A stretch of DNA of 64,000 nt from DATAOG01 sp963757395 (GTDB taxonomy: Bacteria > Pseudomonadota > Alphaproteobacteria > Geminicoccales > Geminicoccaceae): assembly GCA_963757395.1 (NCBI GenBank), contig CAVWRK010000025.1, positions 1 to 64,000 on the forward strand, in the 5' to 3' direction. The notes below the pieces were generated by a model. That model was not told where the DNA came from, did not search any database, and saw only the letters and a program-made list of their open reading frames with translations. Below, piece by piece: positions 1 through 6,810 of this stretch (positions are counted from its first letter, which is position 1; every line of letters starts with the position of its first letter). The position numbers and the translations under genes are program-made.

Positions 1-2
1 CC

Positions 3-110
3 ACTTATCCAGATATTTCCGCAGATGGAAAATGGTTTACTTTGCGGGACCAAGACGGCCACGTATCGGTTTGGGATACAGCAACGGGAAAGCTGCAATT
101 TCGAAAGTAG
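3..110 (+). pseudogene. WD40-repeat protein, C-terminal fragment cut by IS66
   Basis: The frame starting at base 3 is open to a TAG at 108-110 and reads as the last blade of a WD40 propeller: DGK, then the strand ending in GHVSVWDTATGKL, then QFRK. The pattern (H)-V-x-V-W-D-x-A-T-G-K is diagnostic of WD40 repeats, which form protein-interaction propellers. The final G of the stop codon is also the first base of the IS66 left inverted repeat, so the stop is partly supplied by the element and the original gene may have continued. The 5' part lies outside the window. Confidence 0.7.
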
Positions 111-134
111 TAATAGTTTAGCCGTTTGAAGTAG
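110..134. repeat. Left inverted repeat of the IS66 element
   Basis: The sequence starts GTAATAGTTTAGCCG and pairs with the right end at 1619-1643 with three mismatches in 25 bases. The GTAA tip is typical of the family. Confidence 0.8.
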
Positions 135-1562
135 TTATGGTGGCAAGGCGGGAGGTTTTCCGGTGGTAAGGTATTCGGCCAGTGCGCTGGTGATTGTCGC
201 GAGGGGATCATGGCCGCGTTGCTTCAAGGTGCGATAGACGCTCATCAGCACGGCTTGGCAGTCGGCTCCGCGCTGGCTGCGATTTCCATAGCTGTTCTTG
301 CGGATGATCACCGCCGGACGGATCGCCCGTTCGCCGTGGTTGTTGTCGGCTGGCACAGCCGGATCGTCGAGGAACGTGAACAGATGGTTGCGATGTCGCC
401 GAAAACGCTTGAGCAATCGCTTGGCCTGCGGGTCCTTCCACGGCGTGGCGATCAGCGCGTCGAGCCGGGCATGCAGACGGTTGCGACGCGAGCTGTACGC
501 CGTCTTGACCAACTCGGTCTGTTGCTTCTTGAGCCGCAGGCCGTCGCGGATCAAACGCCGCAATTTCTTGGCGAATTTCGGCCAGCTTTTCGAGGGGTGT
601 TTGTATTGCTCGACGTGTTTCAAGTCGCGCAGCAGGTGCGCCAGGCAGACTTGTCGCCGGCTGCAAACCACCGCGTTGTAGGCGCCCCAGAAATCGGTCA
701 CCAGCGTACCGTTGAACGCCCGACGGAAGAACTTCGCCAGCACCGGCCGACCCCGCTGTCGATCGATCAGGTAGTACGTGCCGCGAGCGTAGCTGAAGCA
801 CCACAGCCAATGCCCCTTCCCGTTCACACGCCAGCCCGTCTCGTCGCCGTGCAGCACCGCCGACGCCAACGCTTCGTTCTGAATCTGCTCGTACCAGGGA
901 AACAGAATCTCCTGCAAGCGATACCACGACTGCTGCAATCCGCCCGCCGTGACCTTCATCTGCAAGTGATGGTTGAACACGTCCACCACGTGGTCGATGG
1001 TTTGCCCGAGGCCGTAATGCAGCCAGGCGGAAAGTGTCAACACCCGGTGGCCGATCTGGCTCCCCGGCAACGCGTCGGGCACGACCGGTTCGACCGACTT
1101 CCGGCACCGCGGGCACCAGTCGCGATGGATCGTGTGCTCGGTGACGACCGGCGTGATGCCCTCGGGAATATCTTCGGTGAAACGCTGTCGCGTGGCGGCA
1201 CATCGTTTCAGGGCCCCCTGACAATGCGGACAGCACGCGGCGCGGTGGGTTTTCCACTCGTCGATCTGCTCCGGCACCGACCGACGACTGCCCGGATGAC
1301 CAGCCTTGCGCCCCGGTTTCTTCGCTCGTTTCCTGATGGCCGGCTTCTGATGCACGGGCCTCATGCCGGAGGGCGTGGCGGGCGACGACACCGAAGCGCA
1401 GCGTCCTTCCGCGCGTGCCCAACCTTTGGCCAATTCGAGCAGCGCAAAGATCACGGCCTCTTCCCCTTGCGAGAAGATTGCCCTCGCTTCGGCTGCCGTG
1501 ATCTGCGGCCCGAGTGCAACGTCGAGTTCCAGAACAGTTCCCGTGGCCATGACCATGCTCAC
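135..1562 (-). CDS. IS66 family transposase (TnpC-like)
   Basis: This is the DDE-type transposase of the element, 475 aa and intact. The N-terminus has the family's basic segment (KKPGRKAGHPGS) and a zinc-finger-like pair CCPHC and CPRC around residues 110-155. The catalytic core shows HGDETGWRV (first Asp), VTDFWGAYNAV (second Asp) and NNHGERAIRPAVIIRKNS (Glu), each in its expected context. A short insertion-domain helix region rich in Arg/Lys separates the second Asp from the Glu. The protein should bind the 25-bp ends and catalyse cut-and-paste transposition. The start used is the first Met of the frame; an internal Met at residue 5 is also possible. Confidence 0.93.
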   Translation of the reverse strand: MSMVMATGTVLELDVALGPQITAAEARAIFSQGEEAVIFALLELAKGWARAEGRCASVSSPATPSGMRPVHQKPAIRKRAKKPGRKAGHPGSRRSVPEQIDEWKTHRAACCPHCQGALKRCAATRQRFTEDIPEGITPVVTEHTIHRDWCPRCRKSVEPVVPDALPGSQIGHRVLTLSAWLHYGLGQTIDHVVDVFNHHLQMKVTAGGLQQSWYRLQEILFPWYEQIQNEALASAVLHGDETGWRVNGKGHWLWCFSYARGTYYLIDRQRGRPVLAKFFRRAFNGTLVTDFWGAYNAVVCSRRQVCLAHLLRDLKHVEQYKHPSKSWPKFAKKLRRLIRDGLRLKKQQTELVKTAYSSRRNRLHARLDALIATPWKDPQAKRLLKRFRRHRNHLFTFLDDPAVPADNNHGERAIRPAVIIRKNSYGNRSQRGADCQAVLMSVYRTLKQRGHDPLATITSALAEYLTTGKPPALPP

Positions 1563-1618
1563 TCGCCAAGTTGCGTACGCATGATTTCATAACCCACAAC
1601 TCCAAACATCACCAAGAT

Positions 1619-1643
1619 CAACTTCAAGCGGCTAAACTGTTAC
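1619..1643. repeat. Right inverted repeat of the IS66 element
   Basis: The reverse complement begins GTAACAGTTTAGCCGC and matches the left end at 110-134 at 22 of 25 positions. It defines the right boundary of the element at 1643. Confidence 0.8.
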
Positions 1644-1761
1644 GCAACATCTAATTCCGGCAACTAGGTGCACGTGCGATATCGCGTGAACGCGATCGAT
1701 GTTGGCTGTGGGAGCAGAGCGACTTGGTCCCAGAGCACCAGAGACGAATATAAGGAAGCCC

Positions 1762-1790
1762 TTTGCCTGGTCGTCGATGCTGTGGTATAA
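1762..1790 (+). promoter_or_regulatory. Sigma-70-like promoter upstream of the AbiE-type operon
   Basis: TTGCCT (1762-1767, 4 of 6 consensus) is followed after 17 bp by a perfect TATAAT (1785-1790). Transcription would start near 1797, about 50 bases before the ATG at 1846 chosen for the antitoxin gene. This also argues against the earlier in-frame ATG at 1699, which lies upstream of the promoter. AbiE antitoxins commonly repress their own promoter, but I see no obvious operator repeats here. Confidence 0.5.
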
Positions 1791-1845
1791 TAGAAATGCA
1801 GTACGTTCCATAGAGCCCATCTTATTACACTTCCAATATACCGAC

Positions 1846-2664
1846 ATGACGCCTGCCCAGGGGATTACCGCAGCAGAACCGCCAGCTGCTGGAGAAACTC
1901 CATCGGGCGACCAACGGCCCCTTTTCTCCGGCCAAGGCGGCCGAGGTCCTTTCGCTGAAGCAGGACCGGCGCGGAGGCTGTTGGCCTACTTGGCCTCGCG
2001 GGGTTGGCTGGCCCGCATCCGCCGCGGGGCCTACGTCACGGTGCCGCTGGGTGCGAGCGCACCCTCCCAGCGGCGCGAGGATCCCTGGACGGTGGCCGAC
2101 GACGCCTTCGCTCCCTGTTACATCGCCGGTTGGAGTGCCTGCGAACACTGGGGCCTCACCGAACAGCTCTATCGTGACGTCGTCGTCGTGACCGGCCGAA
2201 CCATCCGCAGCCGCCAGCAGCGTATTCAGGACACGGTGTTTATCCTCCGTCACCTGCGTGCCGAAATGCATTTTGGGACGCGAGCGGTGTGGCGCGACCA
2301 GGTCCGCATCCGCGTATCCGATCCCAGCCGGACGCTGGTGGACATCTTGGACGACCCTCGACTGGGCGGCGGCATCCGGCAGTGTGCCGACGTGCTGGCC
2401 ACATATTTTAGTGGGGAGCACCGCAGCGACCAGCAGCTGTTGAGCTACATCCTCCGCCGCGGCAACCACACGGTATACAAACGACTCGGGTATTTGCTGG
2501 AAAGCCTGGACATCGACGCACCGGCCGTGGTCGAAGCGTGTCTGGCCGGCCAGAGCCAGGGGCTGAGTCTCCTGGACCCAACACTTGCACCCCGCGGCAC
2601 AATCACGAAGCGCTGGAACTTGCGCGTCAATGCGCACTTCAGCGCGAGTCAGGAGCCCTCATGA
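1846..2664 (+). CDS. Type IV toxin-antitoxin AbiEi-like antitoxin / regulator (two frameshifts)
   Basis: Antitoxin of an AbiE-type pair: a winged-helix DNA-binding head followed by the AbiEi antitoxin domain. From 1846 the best N-terminus is MTPAQG, then a frame change near 1865 gives PQQNRQLLEKLHRA and FSPAKAAEVLSLKQDR. A second change near 1966 returns to RRLLAYLASRGWLARIRRG, the usual winged-helix and wing text of this family. The middle part (YIAGWSACEHWGLTEQ) and the C-terminal part (DPSRTLVDILDDPRLGGG) are also typical. The two shifts compensate each other and are probably read errors. The gene overlaps the next one by ATGA, as expected for a co-translated pair. The family neutralises its partner without direct binding and autorepresses. 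Confidence 0.8.
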   Translation: MTPAQGITAAEPPAAGETPSGDQRPLFSGQGGRGPFAEAGPARRLLAYLASRGWLARIRRGAYVTVPLGASAPSQRREDPWTVADDAFAPCYIAGWSACEHWGLTEQLYRDVVVVTGRTIRSRQQRIQDTVFILRHLRAEMHFGTRAVWRDQVRIRVSDPSRTLVDILDDPRLGGGIRQCADVLATYFSGEHRSDQQLLSYILRRGNHTVYKRLGYLLESLDIDAPAVVEACLAGQSQGLSLLDPTLAPRGTITKRWNLRVNAHFSASQEPS

Positions 2665-4080
2665 TTACCCGCCAAGACCTCCAGGACCGGGTCCGCGAAT
2701 GGGGACTCCGCGAGGAGGTGGTGGAAAAAGACTACGTCCTGGGGTGGGTCCTGTGGGGCATCGGCAGCGACGACGCGCCTGGCCGACAGCTGGGTCTTCA
2801 AGGGTGGCACCTGCCTGAAGAAGTGCTACGTGGAGACCTACCGTTTCTCCGAAGACCTCGATTTCACGATCCGACCCGGCGGTCCCATCCTCCCTGAGGA
2901 GTTAACGCCGATCCTCAACGAACTATTGGAGCGGGTCGGCGAAGAGTCGGGGATCAACTTCGCGATTCAATCGCCCCTGCTGCGAGGCCACGCATCGGGC
3001 AACTACACCGACGGCCGCATTTACTACCAAGGCCCACGGGGCATCCCCCAGCCAAACCGCATCAAACTCGACCTGAGCAGCTCGGAACAAGTCGTGCGAC
3101 CGACCGAAGCGAGGCCGATCGCACACTCTTACCCCGACGCATTACCGCCGCCGGCGACGGTGGCCTGCTACTCGTTTGCGGAGGTATTCGCCGAAAAAAT
3201 CCGCGCCCTCTCGGAGCGAGGCCGTCCCCGGGACCTGTACGACGTGATCAACCTCTTTCGGCGTCCCGACCTGGCGGCCCGCGCGGCCGACGTGCGGCAA
3301 GTGCTGGTGGAGAAGTGCCAGACCAAAGGTGTGCCGTTTCCCACCCTGGCGGCAATTTCTGGTCCCAGCATTCGTGAAGAACTCGAAACGAGCTGGGAGA
3401 ACATGCTCGCCCACCAGCTGCCGGTGTTACCGCTGTTTGCGGACTTTTGGGCAGCCCTGGAAGAATTCTTCGGGTGGCTGGAAGGCACACGCGAGGTGGC
3501 CGCGCTAGCCAGCGTGCCCACCCGCGCAACCGAGGAACCCCTGGAGCAATGGGCACCACCTCCGACCGTGCGTACTTGGGGCATGGGCGTGCCGCTGGAG
3601 ACGATCCGCTTCGCGGCCTCCAACCGCCTCTGCGTACGTCTGGGCTACGGAGGGAGTGTGCGGGTCATCGAGCCCTACTCGCTGCGGCGGACCCGCGACG
3701 GCAACTTGGTGCTGCACGCAATCCGCGTTGACTCCGGTGAACACCGCTCCTACCGCGTCGAGCGGATCGAGAGCGTGGAAGTCACCAACCAGACGTTTTC
3801 GCCCCGGTACCAGATCGAGTTTGCCAGTGCTGGACCGATCTACGCGGTCCCGACGACCACGTCGCCTCCACCGGCCAGGCCGGTCTCCCGGCGGAGGACC
3901 AGCTCCGCCCGACGCCCCCGGCGGCATGGGCGGTATTACGTCATCCAGTGTCCCTACTGCCAGAAGAAGTTCCGCCGCACCAAGTACGACACGAAGCTCA
4001 ACCAACACAAGACCAAGGATGGCTACCGCTGCTCGGGTTCCGGTGGACATGGCCACGTCGTGGACCAGGGATATGCCTAA
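2661..4080 (+). CDS. AbiEii-like nucleotidyltransferase toxin fused to a WYL-like domain and a Cys/His-rich tail
   Basis: Toxin partner of the preceding gene, about 473 aa once a one-base shift near 2775-2785 is corrected. Residues ~1-60 give MITRQDLQDRVREWG and the nucleotidyltransferase motif KGGTCLKK, followed by YRFSEDLDF (the S-x-D-x-D metal-binding pair). The conserved helix AEKIRALSERGRPRDLYDV lies at ~176-194. AbiEii and MenT relatives transfer nucleotides, in some cases onto tRNA. Unusually, ~312-388 looks like a WYL sensor domain (VRVIEPYSLRR, then YRVERIESVEV and FSPRY). The last ~45 residues hold CPYC, two His and a further Cys, suggesting a zinc site. A plain AbiEii toxin is about 300 aa. 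The start overlaps the antitoxin stop by 4 bases. Confidence 0.8.
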
Positions 4081-4190
4081 TCCTACGAAGCCAAAAAGCC
4101 CTCGGGTGGAGAATTCGCGGTTGGCTGGTTTACTGGGGAGGCGATTTGGTTTTTATTAAAGCGCTTCGGCTGGCTACTCACGCGAAGGGC

Positions 4191-5394
4191 ATGGCCATGC
4201 ACGCTCTGACGACGATCAAGCGGAGCGAACTCTATCAGCTCGTATGGCAAGAGCCGATGGTCCGGTTGGCCAAGACCTACGGACTGTCGGACGTGGGCCT
4301 GGCAAAAATCTGCCGTAAGCACAATATCCCGCGGCCGCCGCGAGGCTTCTGGGCCAGAAAACGGCACGGCCAGAATCCGCGTCAGATTCCGCTGCCGAAG
4401 CTTGACGAGGACGTGGAGATCGAACTGCGCGACCCAGATGGTGTGCCTAATTCGGCAGCCGACGCGGGCGACGAACTCGCCACCACAGTTGCCGCAGAAG
4501 AAAGCCGAGCACCGATCGTAGTAGCCGACTCATTGCGGGGTGGCACCGAGTTGGTGAGCCGTGCCAATGGGGAACTCAAGACGGCCCGCACTGACGAATC
4601 CGGCTTGATCGACTGTCCAAAGGCTTCTCCGCTTGACGTGTGCGTCTCCAAAGGCAGTCTGCGACGGGCGTGACTGCTGTTGGATGCCCTGCTGAAGGGC
4701 CTCGAAGTGCGGGGCTACGAAGTGGCTGCCGGTCCGGCCGTGACCATCCTCGACGCTACCGTGCGGTTTTCGATCTCGGAAGAGCTGGAAACCAAACGAG
4801 AAGAGTGCGAGGAAGATGATCTTACAGGTCACTATTCTTTTCACCACAGCCGCTTCCATGAGTCACGGGTCCCCTCCGGACGATTGGCACTCAAGATAGA
4901 CGCCGGCGGCCGGTACTGGTCAGCCGGCTGCCGCCACACTTGGCGAGACACCGAGAAGCAGCCTCTGGACGGTCGGCTCAATAAGTTCATTGTCGGCCTC
5001 GTGAAGATGGCGGGCCGGATCAAGGAGCAGGAAGAACAAGAGCGACGACAAGAAGAAATCCGGCAGCAAGCAGAGGCGCGTCGTCGGGAGGAGGTCGGGT
5101 GCTTGCCGAGAAGCGAGAGCGATACCAGGCGGAAAAGGCAAAGTTCGACCTGCTGCTTACCCAGGCCGAGAACTGGCGAAAGAGCAAGCTGGTCGCGAAC
5201 TGATCGAGGCCGCCCGGGAAAGCGCATCCGCGGCAGGGCCGATTGAACCGGACAGCAAGATCGGGCAGTGGATCGAGTGGGCCTCCCAGCAGGCCGACCG
5301 ACTGGACCCGCTGCAGGTCAGCCCGCCGTCGATCCTGGATGAGAAGATCGAGGAAATCGAGGAGCCGCGGCGAGGTTTTCGAACGACGTGGTAG
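4191..5394 (+). CDS. Conserved protein of unknown function (RSELY-x-LVW family), broken reading frame
   Basis: The N-terminus carries a strongly patterned helix-turn-helix-like segment: KRSELYQLVWQEPMVRLAK, then YGLSDVGLAKICRKHNIPR and PPRGFWARK. Proteins with this segment are widespread, about 350-450 aa long, and have no assigned function that I know. The frame meets an in-frame TGA at 4671-4673, then continues in the same frame with DALLKGLEVRGYEV and PSGRLALKI. Shifts near 5097 and 5190 lead into EKRERYQAEKAKFDLLLTQA and QADRLDPLQ, ending at the TAG at 5392-5394. The C-terminal half is a charged coiled coil. It is either a pseudogene or one gene damaged by read errors. It follows the AbiE-like pair by 110 bases on the same strand. 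Confidence 0.6.
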
Positions 5395-5396
5395 TC

Positions 5397-6614
5397 ATGG
5401 CAACAGCCAATTCACATTCGCCGCGGGCCGAGAATAGGGAAGAGATCGCTCCGCTCGTCGACCTGTGCCGGGCAGGGCATCTGTTTGAAGTTCAGCAGTG
5501 GATCGGAGACGGAAAGCCGGTCAATCCGCCAACGCCCGTGAAGAAGGGGACTCGCGCAAAGTCTCCCTTGGAATGGGCGATCGAACACGGTTTTCACAGC
5601 CTGGTGCAGGTGCTGTTGGAAGGTGGGGCGTTGCAGGAGCCCGATGGATACGATTCGCCGATGAATCGAGCCCTGCGGGCCAAACGATTCGATATCGTCC
5701 AGCTACTAGTGGAGCATGGGTTTGATCCACGAACGGTCGACATGCGCGAGGTGTTTGGCTGTTGGGAACCGCAGATCATGCGGTTCTTCATCGATCGGGG
5801 AGGGGATATCGAGCGGGGGAATCCGTTTGCCTGGGCCCTATGCAACCGTATCCGCACAGCCCTCAAGCTATTCAAGGAATGCCGCGCGCGAAATCCTGCC
5901 ATTGGGGAGCAGGGGAACATCGCGTTGCGTCACCATTGCATGGAAGGGAATCTCAAGTGGGTGTCACTCATGCTCTGGGCGGGGGCTGACCCGTATAAAC
6001 CGGGCACGGACAACCCTGACGAAAAGTTGGAGGATGAGTCAGAGGGACTGTCCGCACTGGGCTTCGCGGCACTCGATTGCCACTTCGAAGTCTTCGAACT
6101 CAAACCGATACGTTCGCGGCCGCCGGGTCCGGAGGCTGTGGAGTTCATTTCATACCTTACCAGAGGGGAAGGCCTAAGCATCTTGAGGCGACTACTGGAG
6201 AAAGGGCTGAACCCCAATGACCAAGCCAGTGGCGGCTGTTCTGCCATCCAAAGCTGTCTGGACTCGATGAGTTGGACGGTGAGTTACAACGATTACCTGT
6301 GGGGCAGGGACAGGGAGAAGCGGAAACTCGACACCGATGAATCACGAGACAGGCTCAAAGCGATCCATCTCCTGGCGAAGCATGGGGCAAAATGGGTACC
6401 GGACGGTAAGTACGAGATGAATTCGTCTCGACGAGCCTTGTTGCGGCTGGTGCCCGATTACACGGTCGAGTTTGTCTGGATCATGTCCAAGTTCAGAGCT
6501 TGCGCTTTTGAGACTATTCAAGAGTTACTGAGAACCCCGACCATGAAAGCTCACACCGCAGCCCATCGTGCCCGGATTCAAGAGATTATCGCGGGTTGGA
6601 GTGAGACACTGTAA
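5397..6614 (+). CDS. Ankyrin-repeat protein
   Basis: An intact 405-aa frame with an ATG at 5397, two bases after the stop of the preceding gene, so probably in the same transcript. Ankyrin-type helix pairs are recognisable: PLVDLCRAGHLFEVQQWIGD, SPLEWAIEHGFHSLVQVLLE, SPMNRALRAKRFDIVQLLVE and later LSILRRLLEKGLNPND and IHLLAKHGAKW. No signal peptide or membrane segment is visible, so it is likely cytoplasmic and acts through protein binding; the target is unknown. Its position behind an AbiE-like pair suggests an accessory or defence-type neighbourhood, which is inference. Confidence 0.8.
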   Translation: MATANSHSPRAENREEIAPLVDLCRAGHLFEVQQWIGDGKPVNPPTPVKKGTRAKSPLEWAIEHGFHSLVQVLLEGGALQEPDGYDSPMNRALRAKRFDIVQLLVEHGFDPRTVDMREVFGCWEPQIMRFFIDRGGDIERGNPFAWALCNRIRTALKLFKECRARNPAIGEQGNIALRHHCMEGNLKWVSLMLWAGADPYKPGTDNPDEKLEDESEGLSALGFAALDCHFEVFELKPIRSRPPGPEAVEFISYLTRGEGLSILRRLLEKGLNPNDQASGGCSAIQSCLDSMSWTVSYNDYLWGRDREKRKLDTDESRDRLKAIHLLAKHGAKWVPDGKYEMNSSRRALLRLVPDYTVEFVWIMSKFRACAFETIQELLRTPTMKAHTAAHRARIQEIIAGWSETL

Positions 6615-6617
6615 ACA

Positions 6618-6645
6618 TGCCCCACGGCGGAGCGATTGTGGGGCA
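6618..6645. terminator. Hairpin after the ankyrin gene (possible terminator)
   Basis: An 8-bp perfect stem, TGCCCCAC / GTGGGGCA, with a 12-base loop begins four bases after the TAA of the ankyrin gene. It lies between two convergent genes. There is no clear T tract, so rho-independent activity is uncertain. Confidence 0.4.
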
Positions 6646-6651
6646 CGCGTT

Positions 6652-6777
6652 GCCAATACAAACCCAATACAAGTACAATACAAACCCAATATTGCCGAGT
6701 CGTTTTTAACGCCTGGAAGCGAGTGATTTGGAGCGTCCCAATACAAACCCAACACTAACCCAATACAAGTGCAATAT
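6652..6777. repeat. Degenerate short repeats CCAATACAAAC / CAATACAAGTGCAATA
   Basis: The word CAATACAA, usually extended to CCAATACAAACCC or CCAATACAAGTRCAATA, occurs about five times in two clusters (6652-6694 and 6738-6777) separated by unique sequence. It is much more AT-rich than its surroundings. I recognise no known element; the clusters could be binding sites or the edge of a mobile element. Confidence 0.45.
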
Positions 6778-6788
6778 GGTGGGATCTC

Positions 6789-6810
6789 GTTCGAGTCCTA
6801 CCGGGGGAGC
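6789..6810 (+). other. Fragment resembling the 3' end of a tRNA (possible attachment-site remnant)
   Basis: The stretch reads GTTCGAGTCCTACC followed by GGGGGAGC. This has the form of a T-loop (TTCGAGT), the 3' half of a T stem (CCTAC) and an acceptor strand (CGGGGGA) with a G discriminator. The 5' partner GTAGG and the rest of a tRNA are absent, so it is not a functional gene. Such 3' tRNA pieces are what integrases leave at element boundaries, but no integrase is visible nearby. It overlaps the stop codon of the minus-strand giant gene. Chance is a real alternative. Confidence 0.3.

Larger units (their letters stand above)
110..1643. mobile_element. IS66-family insertion sequence, single-ORF (ISBst12-like) type
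   Basis: A 1,534-bp unit is bounded by 25-bp imperfect inverted repeats that both begin GTAA, the usual tip of IS66 elements. The ends match at 22 of 25 positions. It holds one transposase gene on the minus strand and no tnpA or tnpB accessory genes, as in the ISBst12 subgroup. IS66 elements normally make an 8-bp target duplication. Here the flanks are CGAAAGTA (102-109) and GCAACATC (1644-1651), which do not match, so the element has recombined, one flank was rearranged, or the assembly joined two copies. Confidence 0.85.

Noticed and set aside
210..1592. A 460-aa plus-strand frame over the IS66 element
   Set aside because: It is the antisense of the intact transposase, which has all catalytic motifs.
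1699..1845. An earlier ATG at 1699 as start of the AbiEi-like antitoxin
   Set aside because: It lies upstream of the best promoter (1762-1790), and the extra residues have no family similarity.
6789..6810. A functional tRNA gene
   Set aside because: Only the 3' T-loop and acceptor-like part is present; the bases before it cannot form the T stem, and no anticodon or D arm exists.
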